DNA of 64,000 bases, taken from assembly GCA_963840435.1 (NCBI GenBank), contig CAWIYY010000012.1:682001-746000 (forward strand). The letters run 5' to 3'. Origin of the DNA: Bog-473 sp963840435 (GTDB lineage Bacteria; Actinomycetota; Acidimicrobiia; Acidimicrobiales; RAAP-2). Below, one piece after another: positions 1 through 7,921 of this stretch; position 1 is the stretch's first letter; the number at the start of each line of letters is the position of its first letter. The notes below the pieces were generated by a model. The model did not search any database. It saw nothing but the letters and a program-made list of their open reading frames with translations, and had not been told where the DNA came from. Made by a program: the position numbers and the translations under genes.

Positions 1-237
1 ATCGTCTCGTCGATCTCGAACCATCACCTGCCCTTCTGGTGGCTCTACCTCATTCGCGGCGTGGTTGCGATGGCCCTGGGCTTCCTGTGCATCCGCCATC
101 CCGGTGGGACCCTTACCACGGTGATCGTGATGGTGGGCATCCTGGCCATCCTGTTCGGCGTGGTCGAAATCATCGGCGCCTTCTCGGCGCGCCACGCCAC
201 CAAGTACTGGGAGAACTACAAGAAGCAACTGAGCTGA
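1..237 (+). CDS. HdeD/DUF308-like membrane protein, C-terminal part
   Basis: The frame is open from the left edge to a TGA at 235-237, so only the last 78 residues are seen. They contain two hydrophobic segments (around LYLIRGVVAMALGFL and TVIVMVGILAILFGVVEII) joined by a short RHPGGT loop, followed by a charged, basic tail ending KYWENYKKQLS. The repeat of 'R-G-hydrophobic-G' before each helix is typical of the HdeD/DUF308 multi-pass membrane family, whose members are linked to acid stress but mostly uncharacterised. Family assignment rests on this short tail only. The next gene starts 18 nt downstream, so the two may be co-transcribed. Confidence 0.6.
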   Translation: MVSSISNHHLPFWWLYLIRGVVAMALGFLCIRHPGGTLTTVIVMVGILAILFGVVEIIGAFSARHATKYWENYKKQLS

Positions 238-255
238 GCAGCAGGGCAGGAAGCG

Positions 256-1140
256 ATGCGGCTGGCCAGCTTCTCCATCGCCGACGGTGTCGTGCGACCC
301 GGGCTTGTCCTCGGCGACGAGGTCGTCGATCTGAGCGACCCGGCGACCGGCCTTCCCGCCAGCATGAGGGCGATCCTGGCCTTGGGATCAGCGGCACGGC
401 CGCTGATGGATGCGGCACCGCGCACCGGTGCCACACGCCACGCCCTTCAAGCGGTGCGTCGGCACGCGCCGGTGCCAGATCCACCGACCATCCTCGGTAT
501 CGGCATGAACTACCACGCCCACATCGCGGAGCTGGGGCGCGAGCAGCCCGATTGGCAGTACTGGTTCAACAAGCAGCGCACGGCCATCGCCGGGCCGGGC
601 GAGCCGATCGTGCTGCCCGCAGTCTCGGAGATGGTCGACTACGAGGGCGAGCTCGCCATGGTGATCGGTCGGCGCTGCCAGTACGTGCCGGCCGCCCGGG
701 CGTTCGAAGCGGTCGCCGGCTTCACCGTCGTCAACGACGTGAGTGTGCGCGACTGGCAGTGGCGGACCCCGACCTTCACGATGGGCAAGTCCTTCGACAC
801 CCATGCGCCCTGCGGGCCCGAACTTGTCACCATGGACGAGCTCGGGGATCCGGGTGACCTTGGCTTGCAGACCTGGGTCAACGACCAGCTCCGCCAGGAC
901 TCGAGGACGTCGGACCTCATCTTCGGCCTGCGTGAGATGGTCGAGTACCTGACCAGCGCCTTCCCGCTCGAGCCCGGGACGATCATCGCCACGGGCACGC
1001 CGGCCGGTGTCGGTGCGGGTTTCGATCCTCCCCGCTTCCTCCGCGACGGCGACGTTGTCCGCATCGCCATCGAGGGCATCGGCGAGCTGCGCAACCCTGT
1101 CGTCCAGGGCGAATCCTCGGGGCCCGTCGGGCTGGATTGA
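256..1140 (+). CDS. fumarylacetoacetate hydrolase (FAH) family protein
   Basis: 294 residues, the usual length for single-domain FAH proteins, which hydrolyse, hydrate or decarboxylate 2-oxo acids in aromatic-compound and sugar-acid catabolism. The FAH fold begins near residue 78 with ILGIGMNYHAHIAELG. The metal-binding acidic residues lie in DYEGELAMVIG (E130, E132) and in the later NDVSVRD motif. The C-terminal signature GTIIATGTPAGVGAGF and the closing GDVVRIAIEGIGELRNPV are intact. The ATG is preceded by an AGGAAG ribosome site at suitable spacing. The substrate cannot be told from sequence: acylpyruvase, oxaloacetate decarboxylase or a 2-hydroxyhepta-2,4-diene-dioate isomerase-like role are all possible. 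Confidence 0.88.
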   Translation: MRLASFSIADGVVRPGLVLGDEVVDLSDPATGLPASMRAILALGSAARPLMDAAPRTGATRHALQAVRRHAPVPDPPTILGIGMNYHAHIAELGREQPDWQYWFNKQRTAIAGPGEPIVLPAVSEMVDYEGELAMVIGRRCQYVPAARAFEAVAGFTVVNDVSVRDWQWRTPTFTMGKSFDTHAPCGPELVTMDELGDPGDLGLQTWVNDQLRQDSRTSDLIFGLREMVEYLTSAFPLEPGTIIATGTPAGVGAGFDPPRFLRDGDVVRIAIEGIGELRNPVVQGESSGPVGLD

Positions 1141-1204
1141 TCTGCCTCGGTGTCCGGTTCCCCCTGGGGGTCACGCCGGCCGCTGAGCACGGCAGAATAG
1201 GGGT

Positions 1205-1540
1205 GTGCCAGATATCGCATCAGAACTCAGCGACGCCGAGCGGGCCGAGCGGCTGACCAAGCTGCAGGGGATCATGGACCTCATGCGCCCTGCCGTCCAG
1301 GCTGATGGCGGCGATCTGGTCCTGGTCCGAGCCGACGTCGAGACGGGAGTGCTCGAGGTGCAGCTCCAGGGTGCGTGCAGCTCCTGTGCCGTCAGTGAGG
1401 CGACGCTTTCCGGTGGCGTGGAGCGCATCCTCAAGGAGCGGCTCCCGTGGGTGACCGAGGTCCTCGGTGGACTCGACGACTCGCTCAGCTTCGACGAGAG
1501 CTCCTCCCTAGGCGCCGGCGGCTACGTCCCCAGCCTCTAA
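1205..1540 (+). CDS. NifU-like C-terminal domain Fe-S scaffold/carrier protein
   Basis: 111 residues made almost wholly of one NifU-C domain: a helix with MDLMRPAVQADGGDLVLV, then strands, then LQGACSSCAVSEATLSGGVE. The Cys-x2-Cys pair (CSSC) is the motif by which two subunits hold a 4Fe-4S cluster. The family passes clusters to apo-enzymes in the cytoplasm. The tail after residue 95 is Ser/Gly-rich and probably disordered. Start is GTG; no other in-frame start fits the domain better. The surrounding genes are not an Fe-S operon, so this looks like a free-standing carrier. Confidence 0.85.
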   Translation: MPDIASELSDAERAERLTKLQGIMDLMRPAVQADGGDLVLVRADVETGVLEVQLQGACSSCAVSEATLSGGVERILKERLPWVTEVLGGLDDSLSFDESSSLGAGGYVPSL

Positions 1541-1572
1541 GCGCCGCGCCGTCGGCCCTCGGGTTCGAAGCA

Positions 1573-1590
1573 GCGGTGTGTTCACACCGC
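1573..1590 (+). terminator. perfect inverted repeat after the NifU-like gene (possible hairpin)
   Basis: GCGGTGTG-TT-CACACCGC is a perfect 8-bp inverted repeat 33 nt past the NifU-like stop codon. As RNA it would form a 7-bp stem with a GTTC loop. There is no U-tract, which is common for terminators in high-GC actinobacteria. It could equally be an operator for the acetyltransferase gene that starts 25 nt further on. Confidence 0.4.
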
Positions 1591-1599
1591 GCCGGAGTC

Positions 1600-1614
1600 G
1601 TCACAATTGGTGAC
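1600..1614 (+). promoter_or_regulatory. short dyad GTCAC-N5-GTGAC touching the GNAT start codon
   Basis: Arms GTCAC (1600-1604) and GTGAC (1610-1614) with AATTG between them end directly before the GTG at 1615. The position, across the expected transcription or translation start, is that of a repressor operator. The dyad is short and could be chance. Confidence 0.25.
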
Positions 1615-2178
1615 GTGAGCATCCGGCCCGCAGCTGCGCCAGACGCCGACGGCATTGCCGCGGTCCACGTGCGCAGCTGGCAGGCGGCGTACCGCGGCCA
1701 GATGCCCGACGACGTGCTCGACGGGCAGTCGGTGGAGCAGCGAGCACAATTCTGGCGGTCCTTCATCGACGCCGCGCGGCCCGGGGATCACGTGTTCGTC
1801 GTGGTGGAGGACGGCGGAGTCTGCGGCTTCGCGCACGTCGGCGCCTGTCGTGACCCGGCGGCAGAGCCCGGGACCGGAGAGATCAGCTCCTTCTACCTCG
1901 CGCCCGAAGTCTGGGGGACGGGGCGTGGCCGCGCACTGATGGAAGCGTGCATGGACATCATGCTGCAGGACGGCCATCGCCAGGCCGTGCTGTGGGTCCT
2001 CGTGACCAACACCCGGGCCCGCCGCTTCTACGAGGCTGCGGGCTGGGCCTGTGACGACGCCGTCAAAACCGAGAGGATGGCGGGGACCACCGTCAACGAG
2101 ACGCGGTACCGCCGATTGCTCGACCGGTCAGTCGATCGCGTCGTCCAGGAGACCTTTGTCCCGGGCCACGGCCAGTAA
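1615..2178 (+). CDS. GNAT-family N-acetyltransferase
   Basis: 187 residues counted from the GTG at 1615, which places the conserved opening IRPAAAPDADGIAAVHVRSW at the N-terminus. A longer reading upstream runs through the hairpin region and has no family support. The acetyl-CoA binding part follows FYLAPEVWGTGRGRALMEAC (motif A, R/Q-x2-G-x-G/A variant GTGRGRAL), then VLWVLVTNTRARRFYEAAGW, the usual GNAT C-terminal signature in which the aromatic residue ends the fold. The substrate (amine, amino acid, antibiotic or protein N-terminus) is unknown. Its last 51 nt overlap the end of the convergent LuxR-type regulator gene. Confidence 0.85.
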   Translation: MSIRPAAAPDADGIAAVHVRSWQAAYRGQMPDDVLDGQSVEQRAQFWRSFIDAARPGDHVFVVVEDGGVCGFAHVGACRDPAAEPGTGEISSFYLAPEVWGTGRGRALMEACMDIMLQDGHRQAVLWVLVTNTRARRFYEAAGWACDDAVKTERMAGTTVNETRYRRLLDRSVDRVVQETFVPGHGQ

Positions 2179-2895
2179 CTCGACCTGACTGTGGACGTCG
2201 AGCTTGCGGTACAGGTTCTTGACGTAACCCCGGGTCGTGTTGACCGAGATGCCCAGCCGTTCCGAGGCCGAGGGCAGGTCGATGCCGCGGTCGAGCAGGG
2301 CGAGGATGTCGCGTTCGCGCCGGGTGAGGAGATTCGTGGTCCGGAGATGGTTGTCTGTGTTGCCGTTGCCATTGCTGATGTTGGCGGGCGTGACGGCTGT
2401 CTGGCAGAGACTCGTGATCGTCCTGCGGTCGGTGGTGAACAGGTAGTCGGACAGGCAGGGGATGGCGGCGACCACGACCCCGAGGCTCGTCGTTTTCGGG
2501 AAAACCGCTGCCGCGCCCGCCTCAACCGCGGCCCGGACCAGACCGGGGCTCGGGCTCTGCTCGGTGAGCAGGAGGATGCGCAGCGTCGGTCGCACCTCAA
2601 GGAGCGCCCTGATCATCGGGAAATCGTCGTCGGCGTCCCGGTCGAGGTCGATGACGGCCACATCCGGACTCATGTGGGCGGCCTGGCGCAGCGCTTGATC
2701 GGTCCCGTCGGCCACGGCCACGCAGGACATCGACTCGGCGCTGTCGATGGCCAGGGCCAGGGCCTCCGCCAAGACCCCACGATCGGCCACGACCATGACC
2801 GCGGCCGACGCTCCGGGCGGCCGGAGGACCGACGCGACGAGGCCGGTCACCCAGCGCAGCGGCCCGCCGACATCCGGCATCTGCATCCGGAGCAT
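2128..2895 (-). CDS. LuxR/NarL-family response regulator
   Basis: About 255 residues from the ATG at 2895. An open frame continues upstream to 3039 but would then overlap the acyl-CoA dehydrogenase gene, so the later start is preferred. The N-terminal half is receiver-like: AAVMVVADRGVLAEALALAI, then the putative phospho-acceptor strand VAVIDLDRD and a Lys in AAVFPKTT. The acidic pair after the first strand is weaker than usual, so it may be a pseudo-receiver. A linker rich in Asn/Thr follows. The C-terminal helix-turn-helix is LLTRRERDILALLDRGIDLP through LGISVNTTRGYVKNLYRKL, a clear GerE/LuxR domain that binds DNA as a dimer. No partner kinase is adjacent; the target may be the acyl-CoA dehydrogenase upstream. 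Confidence 0.82.
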   Translation of the reverse strand: MLRMQMPDVGGPLRWVTGLVASVLRPPGASAAVMVVADRGVLAEALALAIDSAESMSCVAVADGTDQALRQAAHMSPDVAVIDLDRDADDDFPMIRALLEVRPTLRILLLTEQSPSPGLVRAAVEAGAAAVFPKTTSLGVVVAAIPCLSDYLFTTDRRTITSLCQTAVTPANISNGNGNTDNHLRTTNLLTRRERDILALLDRGIDLPSASERLGISVNTTRGYVKNLYRKLDVHSQVELLAVARDKGLLDDAID

Positions 2896-2962
2896 CGCAA
2901 CAGGCTTACAGATCTGCCCCAGGCTCTCGTTCAGCACAGGCGCCACCTGGGGTTGCAGGGCG

Positions 2963-4189
2963 TCAGGCCGGTTTTGGTTCCTTGGGCAGTCCGAGGGCGC
3001 GCTCGCCCACGATGTTGCGCTGGATCTCGGCGGAACCACCCCAGATGGTTTCCGAACGCGAAAAGAAGTACAGCGACTGCAGGTTGTTGACCGGGTAGTT
3101 GGCCTGGGCCCGCCGGGCGCCCGGCAACACCGTGTCCTCCCCGTCGTCGCCCAGCAGGATCTGGCCCTCCGAGCCGTAGATGTCCATGGCCAACAACAGC
3201 GTCGCCTGGTGCGCCTCGGACCAGAACATCTTGTTGCAGGCGCCGAGCTTGGCGGTGTTGTGGGTGCCGTTGAGCGCGTCGGTCAAGGTCCTGAACCCGT
3301 TGATCTGCATGATCTTGATGTTCGACCACGACTTGGCCAGGCGTTGGCGGATGAGCGGGTCCCCGGTGCGGCCCTTCCTTCGCGCCAACTCGAGGATCTG
3401 GTCGAACTCCTTCTGGAAGCGGCGATGGCCCGTCGTGGCCGAGGTGCCCCGCTCGAAACCCAGCGTGGTCATGGCGACCTTCCACCCGTTGTTCACACCG
3501 CCCACCACGTTGTCCTTTGGGCAGCGCACGTTGGTGAAGAAGACTTCGTTGAACTCCGCCGACCCGTCGATCTGCTCGATCGGCCGCACCTCCACTCCGG
3601 GCTGCTTCATCGGAACGAGGAGATAGGAGATGCCGGCGTGCTTGGGCACATCGGGGTCGGTGCGGGCCAGCAAGAAGATGTAGTCGGCGTACTGCGCCTG
3701 GGTGGTCCAGACCTTCTGGCCGTTGATGACCCATTCGTCGCCGTCGAGTTCGGCTCGGGTCTTGAGGCTGGCCAGATCGGAGCCGGCGTCGGGCTCGCTG
3801 AAGCCCTGGCACCAGGCGATCTCCCCCTTGAGGATGCCTGGAATGTATTGGCGCTTCTGCTCTTCGGTGCCCCACTGCAGAATTGTCGGCCCAACCAGCG
3901 TGTCTCCAAAGAAATCTCCCCGCAGAGGTGCTCCCACCCGGGCAAATTCCTCGTTCAGCACCACCTGTTGCAGCAGGGAGAGGCCCTTTCCCCCATATTC
4001 GGTGGGCCAGCTGGCGCAGATCCAACCCCCGGCGAACAGCTTGGCCGTCCACTCCTCGTTGAACTCCCGGCGCTCCTCCGCTGTCATGGCGAAGCCCTCC
4101 TGGCCCCACCCGTCGGGGAGGTTCTCCCGGAGCCAGCCGGCGATCTCCGCACGGAATTCTTCGGCTTCGGGCGGGTAGGCGAGGTCCAC
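2963..4189 (-). CDS. acyl-CoA dehydrogenase
   Basis: FAD enzyme that makes the alpha-beta double bond in acyl-CoA oxidation. About 408 residues from the GTG at 4189, which has a TACCGT -10 box 7 nt upstream and yields the usual opening VDLAYPPEAEEFRAEIAGWL; a TTG at 4216 would add nine residues. Domains run in order: N-terminal helical part with WICASWPTEYGGKG, beta domain with AWCQGFSEPDAGSDLASLKT and INGQKVWTT (flavin/substrate signatures), and C-terminal helices with SETIWGGSAEIQRNIVGERAL, which contains the FAD-contact GGSAEIQ. It resembles the mycobacterial FadE group that acts on bulky substrates such as sterol side chains, but substrate is not provable here. The LuxR-type gene follows on the same strand. 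Confidence 0.93.
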   Translation of the reverse strand: MDLAYPPEAEEFRAEIAGWLRENLPDGWGQEGFAMTAEERREFNEEWTAKLFAGGWICASWPTEYGGKGLSLLQQVVLNEEFARVGAPLRGDFFGDTLVGPTILQWGTEEQKRQYIPGILKGEIAWCQGFSEPDAGSDLASLKTRAELDGDEWVINGQKVWTTQAQYADYIFLLARTDPDVPKHAGISYLLVPMKQPGVEVRPIEQIDGSAEFNEVFFTNVRCPKDNVVGGVNNGWKVAMTTLGFERGTSATTGHRRFQKEFDQILELARRKGRTGDPLIRQRLAKSWSNIKIMQINGFRTLTDALNGTHNTAKLGACNKMFWSEAHQATLLLAMDIYGSEGQILLGDDGEDTVLPGARRAQANYPVNNLQSLYFFSRSETIWGGSAEIQRNIVGERALGLPKEPKPA

Positions 4190-4196
4190 GGCCACG

Positions 4197-4202
4197 ACGG
4201 TA
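4197..4202 (-). promoter_or_regulatory. -10 box TACCGT, acyl-CoA dehydrogenase (leaderless)
   Basis: TACCGT on the minus strand fits the actinobacterial TANNNT consensus and lies 7 nt before the GTG at 4189, the spacing expected if transcription starts on or next to the start codon. No Shine-Dalgarno sequence is seen. Confidence 0.45.
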
Positions 4203-4610
4203 CCTGGCTCCGTCAAGGTGGCGAAACCGGATCGATCACCTGGGCCTCTGCGCCTTCTGAGTCCTCGAGGGCGTGATCACCACGGTGGCGTCGATCCTGG
4301 TCCTCGGTCTTGCCACTCGCCGTCCCCCTGGTCAGCTGGGCCGGCAACGGGCCTGTGCCCCTCTGAGTGGGCAGGCAGGGCGGTCAAGGCCGGTTGAACT
4401 CCCGGCCCAGCATGGAGCGCTCTCGTCCGTCGACGATGGATCGGACCGGGGCGAGCCGTCCACCACGCCGTTCCGTGCCGCCGCTTGCGCGGGAGCAGGG
4501 CGTTCGGGGAGGCTATGCGGCCATGCTGGGTCGAGTCGAGACATCCGTTGCCTAAGACCCCCCGCCAGAAGTGGATCGAAACAAAGGATTCCTGGGAGCG
4601 CTCGCGCCAC
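4203..4610. other. non-coding gap between acyl-CoA dehydrogenase and GT4 gene
   Basis: About 400 nt between divergently read genes. Open frames here have no recognisable protein pattern and overlap each other in several phases. An in-frame extension of the glycosyltransferase upstream to 4485 is possible but carries no family sequence. No RNA gene or clear repeat was recognised; promoters for both neighbours presumably lie here. Confidence 0.5.
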
Positions 4611-5951
4611 GTGGTTGTGCCCGCCCGGATCCCGGCCGCACCACCTCGACCGGGGGGACGACGCGTCGCCTTTCTCCTCTATCGGGGGAACCCTCGGTGC
4701 GGGGGTCAAGGCGTCTACACGCGCCACCTGACCCGTGAGCTGGTCGCCCTCGGGCACTCCGTGGAGGTCTTCGCCGGCCCCCCGTGGCCCGAGCTCGACG
4801 AGGGTGTCGGGTTCACCCCGGTGTCCGGTCTCGACCTCTACCGCGACCCCGATCCGTTCCGGGTGCCCCATCCCCGCGAGTTCCACTCGCGCCAGGACTG
4901 GATTGAGTTCGCCATCATGTGCACCGCAGGATTCGGGGAGCCGCTGGCGTACTCGTTGCGCGCCCGCCAAATGCTGGCCGAGCGCCGCGACGAGTTCGAC
5001 GTGGTCCATGACAATCAGTGCCTTGGTAACGGGATGCTCGGAATGGTCGAAGACGGTTGGCCTCTGTTGACCACGTTGCACCACCCCATCACGGTCGACC
5101 GCCAACTGGCGCTCTCGCATACGACCAACCCCTGGCAGCGTTTCACCACTCGACGCTGGTTCGGGTTCCTCGGCATGCAGGTTCGGGTGGCGCGGGCGCT
5201 GCCCGCGGTGGTGACCGTCTCGGAAAACTCGCGACGCGACATCGCCGCGCAGATGGACGTGGCCCCTGAGCGCATGACCGTGGTGCCGGTCGGGGTCGAC
5301 GACACGGTGTTCCGGCCGTTCGAAGACGTGACGCCCGTTCCGGGGCGCATCATGGTGACCTCGAGTAGCGACGTTCCCATGAAGGGTCTCGTCCCGCTTC
5401 TCGAGGCCATCGCCAAATTGCGCACCGAGCGCGATGTCGAGCTCACCGTCATCGGGCGGCCCAAGGAGGGCGGACGGGTGGACCAGGCCATCGCACGGCT
5501 CGGGCTCTCCGACGTCGTGCATTGCGTCAGCGGCATCAGCGACGATGCCCTGGCTCGCCTCTACGGCGAAGCCGAGGTCGCCGTCGTACCGTCCCTCTAC
5601 GAGGGGTTCTCGCTCCCGGCGATCGAAGCCATGTCCTGCGGCGTCGCGGTGGTGGCCACCACGGGCGGCGCGCTCCCAGAGGTCGTGGGCAACGATGGGG
5701 AGACGGGACTGTTGGTGCCACCAGACGATCCCGGTGCCCTGGCCGGGGCGATCGCTCGGCTTTTGGACGATCCGGTGCTGCGGGCACGGCTCGGCAGCGC
5801 CGGGCGCCAGCGGGTGGTCAGCCGGTTCACCTGGCAGGTGACGGCGGCGGGCACCGCCGCCTGCTACGAGGCGCTGCTCGAGGGCAGGCCGCTGCCCGGT
5901 GCACCGCTGGCTGGTGGGACGAGCGGGCCGGATCGGCGGGCGGCGGGCTGA
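4611..5951 (+). CDS. GT4-family (GT-B fold) glycosyltransferase
   Basis: About 446 residues if read from the GTG at 4611 (GGGAG 12 nt upstream); the GTG at 4617 is an alternative. The N-terminal Rossmann half opens with RVAFLLYRGNPRCGGQGVYT, the nucleotide-sugar-enzyme opening 'GG.G.yt..La..L'. The C-terminal half has the donor-binding E-x7-E motif in YEGFSLPAIEAMSCGVAVVA, preceded by LYGEAEVAVVPS, so a retaining GT4 transferase using a UDP- or GDP-sugar is expected. No membrane segment is seen. The next gene overlaps by one base (TGATG), and a third overlaps that one, so all three are translationally coupled. The acceptor is unknown. Confidence 0.9.
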   Translation: MVVPARIPAAPPRPGGRRVAFLLYRGNPRCGGQGVYTRHLTRELVALGHSVEVFAGPPWPELDEGVGFTPVSGLDLYRDPDPFRVPHPREFHSRQDWIEFAIMCTAGFGEPLAYSLRARQMLAERRDEFDVVHDNQCLGNGMLGMVEDGWPLLTTLHHPITVDRQLALSHTTNPWQRFTTRRWFGFLGMQVRVARALPAVVTVSENSRRDIAAQMDVAPERMTVVPVGVDDTVFRPFEDVTPVPGRIMVTSSSDVPMKGLVPLLEAIAKLRTERDVELTVIGRPKEGGRVDQAIARLGLSDVVHCVSGISDDALARLYGEAEVAVVPSLYEGFSLPAIEAMSCGVAVVATTGGALPEVVGNDGETGLLVPPDDPGALAGAIARLLDDPVLRARLGSAGRQRVVSRFTWQVTAAGTAACYEALLEGRPLPGAPLAGGTSGPDRRAAG

Positions 5952-6760
5952 TGCTCACCGTGGACTACGACCAGCTCGGCGTCGGACCGGGCGACCTCGT
6001 CCTCGACCTGGGCTGCGGCTTCGGTCGTCACGCCTTCGAGGCGGCGCGTCGCGGCGCATCGGTGATCGCTCTCGATGCGGGTCCCGACGAGGTGGCGCAG
6101 GTACGGGCAATCTTCGGCGCCATGATCGAAGCGGGGGAGCTGGACGCACACCACCCGGCGACCGCGGTGCAGGGCGATGCCTTGCGACTGCCCTTTGCCG
6201 ACGGCACGTTTGACCGTGTCATTGCCTCCGAGGTGCTCGAGCACATCCCCGACGACGTCGGCGCCATGCGTGAGCTGGCCCGCGTGCTCAAGCCCGGTGG
6301 CGCAATGGCGGTGACCGTCCCCCGCTGCGCGCCCGAGGCGATCAACTGGGTGCTCTCTGACGAGTACCACGACACACCGGGTGGACACGTGCGCATCTAC
6401 CGGCGCTCGACGTTGGAACGCCGGCTCCGGAGGGCTGGATTGGAGCCCACTGGCTTCCATCACGCCCACGGCCTGCACTCCCCGTACTGGTGGCTCCGGT
6501 GCCTGGTCGGCCCGAGCAACGAGACGCATCCGGCCGTGAAGGCCTATCACCAGGTGCTGGTGTGGGACATCGTCAAGGCCCCGGTGGTCACCCGTACGGC
6601 AGACCGCGTGCTGAGCCCGCTCATCGGGAAGAGCTTGGTGGTCTACCTGACGAAACCCGATGCAAAGGTGTCGGGACTGCCCGATGCCCGCCCCAATGTC
6701 CCCCGAGGCGTGCCGGGACGGCGCGGACCCGACACGCCGACCCAGGGAGCCGCTGCATGA
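5951..6760 (+). CDS. class I SAM-dependent methyltransferase
   Basis: 269 residues from the ATG at 5951, which shares a base with the stop of the glycosyltransferase. Motif I is VLDLGCGFGRHAFEAARRG (residues about 17-35), the acidic end of strand 2 is IALDAG, and the later motif FDRVIASEVLEHIPDDVGAM followed by ARVLKPGGAMAVTVP is the Methyltransf_11/25 pattern. The C-terminal 70 residues (from RIYRRSTLERRLRRAGLEP) carry a hydrophobic helix HSPYWWLRCLVG that may contact a lipid or a membrane. The partner genes suggest the target is a glycosylated or isoprenoid-like metabolite, an inference. It overlaps the next gene by ATGA. Confidence 0.9.
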   Translation: MLTVDYDQLGVGPGDLVLDLGCGFGRHAFEAARRGASVIALDAGPDEVAQVRAIFGAMIEAGELDAHHPATAVQGDALRLPFADGTFDRVIASEVLEHIPDDVGAMRELARVLKPGGAMAVTVPRCAPEAINWVLSDEYHDTPGGHVRIYRRSTLERRLRRAGLEPTGFHHAHGLHSPYWWLRCLVGPSNETHPAVKAYHQVLVWDIVKAPVVTRTADRVLSPLIGKSLVVYLTKPDAKVSGLPDARPNVPRGVPGRRGPDTPTQGAAA

Positions 6761-7884
6761 CGACAGAAGACATTCGCTCGGCGCAGATCACGGTTCCAGA
6801 GGTCTCGGGCATCCTGACCAGTGGAGAGGTGCTCGCGACGGCGCAAGCCATCGCGGACGTGCAGCGCCACGACGGGATGATTCCGTGGTTCGAAGGTGGC
6901 CACTGCGATCCGTGGAACCACGTCGAGGCGGCCATGGCCCTCACGGTCTGTGGTCTGGTCGACGAGGCGATGGAGGCATATCGCTGGCTCGCCTCCCGCC
7001 AGCTGCCCGACGGCAGCTGGTTCAACTACTACCAGGGCGACACGATCAAGGACCCGCGGCTCGACACCAACGTCTGTGCCTACCTGGCCGCGGGTGCGTG
7101 GCATCACCACCTGATCACCGGTGACGTCGAGTTCCTGGGCGAGCTCTGGCCGACCATCGAGAAGGGCATCGACTTCATCTTGCGCTGGCAACAGCCGGAC
7201 GGCTCGGTGCGCTGGTCCCTCGATTCGGCCGGCCGGCCAGAGGCCTACGCCCTGTTGACCGGTTCGTCGTCGATCTACCACTCCATGCGCTGCGCCGTCG
7301 CCCTGGCCGAATGCCTGGCCAAGGACCGCCCTGATTGGGAGCTCGCGGCCGGGCGCCTCGGCCACGCGGTGGCCCATCATCCTGGCGCCTTCGCGCCCAA
7401 GGTCGAGTTCGCCATGGACTGGTACTACCCGATGCTCTCCGGCGCGCTCGAAGGTGAGGCGGGCCGGCAGCGCATCGCGGAGGAGTGGTCCCGCTTCGTC
7501 ATGGACGGACTGGGAGTGCGCTGCGTCTCCACGGGTGACTGGGTGACGGCCGCCGAGACGGCCGAGTGTGTGCTCACGCTCGACGCCCTGGGAATGGACG
7601 GATCCGCCCTGGACTTGTTCAGCTGGGGGCAGAACCTGCGGCTGGGCGACGGCTCCTATTGGACGGGGATGGTCTATCCGGAGAAGGAGACCTTCCCCAA
7701 GAACGAGCGGACCACCTACACGTTCGCCGCCATGGTGCTGGCTGCCGATGCGCTTTCGAACACGTCGCCCGCCGCCGGACTTTTCCGCGGCGAAAGCCTG
7801 CCGGCAGCACTGGACCTGGCCGAACCGCACTGTGGCGACGCCACGGCCGGGTGCACCGCGACCGATCCGAGCTCCCGTCTCTGA
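6757..7884 (+). CDS. alpha/alpha-toroid (prenyltransferase/squalene-cyclase-like) protein
   Basis: 375 residues from the ATG at 6757. The chain is a run of helix pairs with repeated 'DGSW/DGSV' turns: LASRQLPDGSWFNYYQGDT, LRWQQPDGSVRWSLDSAG and LRLGDGSYWTGMVYP. This is the QW-like repeat of the terpenoid cyclase / protein prenyltransferase toroid superfamily, also shared by six-hairpin glycosidases. A DTNVCAYLAAGAWHHHLITG segment lines the putative cavity. I see no canonical DxDD cyclase motif, so cyclase activity should not be assumed. It is the third gene of the coupled cluster, with a convergent methyltransferase beyond it. Function unknown; a role in modifying a glycolipid or cell-wall metabolite is a guess. 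Confidence 0.75.
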   Translation: MTTEDIRSAQITVPEVSGILTSGEVLATAQAIADVQRHDGMIPWFEGGHCDPWNHVEAAMALTVCGLVDEAMEAYRWLASRQLPDGSWFNYYQGDTIKDPRLDTNVCAYLAAGAWHHHLITGDVEFLGELWPTIEKGIDFILRWQQPDGSVRWSLDSAGRPEAYALLTGSSSIYHSMRCAVALAECLAKDRPDWELAAGRLGHAVAHHPGAFAPKVEFAMDWYYPMLSGALEGEAGRQRIAEEWSRFVMDGLGVRCVSTGDWVTAAETAECVLTLDALGMDGSALDLFSWGQNLRLGDGSYWTGMVYPEKETFPKNERTTYTFAAMVLAADALSNTSPAAGLFRGESLPAALDLAEPHCGDATAGCTATDPSSRL

Positions 7885-7921
7885 CGCTGTGTGGGTCGCG
7901 AGCGGAGAGGGCTGATTCCGC

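Noticed and set aside
4273..4731. Plus-strand open frame starting with a hydrophobic stretch in the gap before the GT4 gene
   Set aside because: Only the first 15 residues look membrane-like; the rest is low-quality sequence that overlaps the glycosyltransferase start in another phase.
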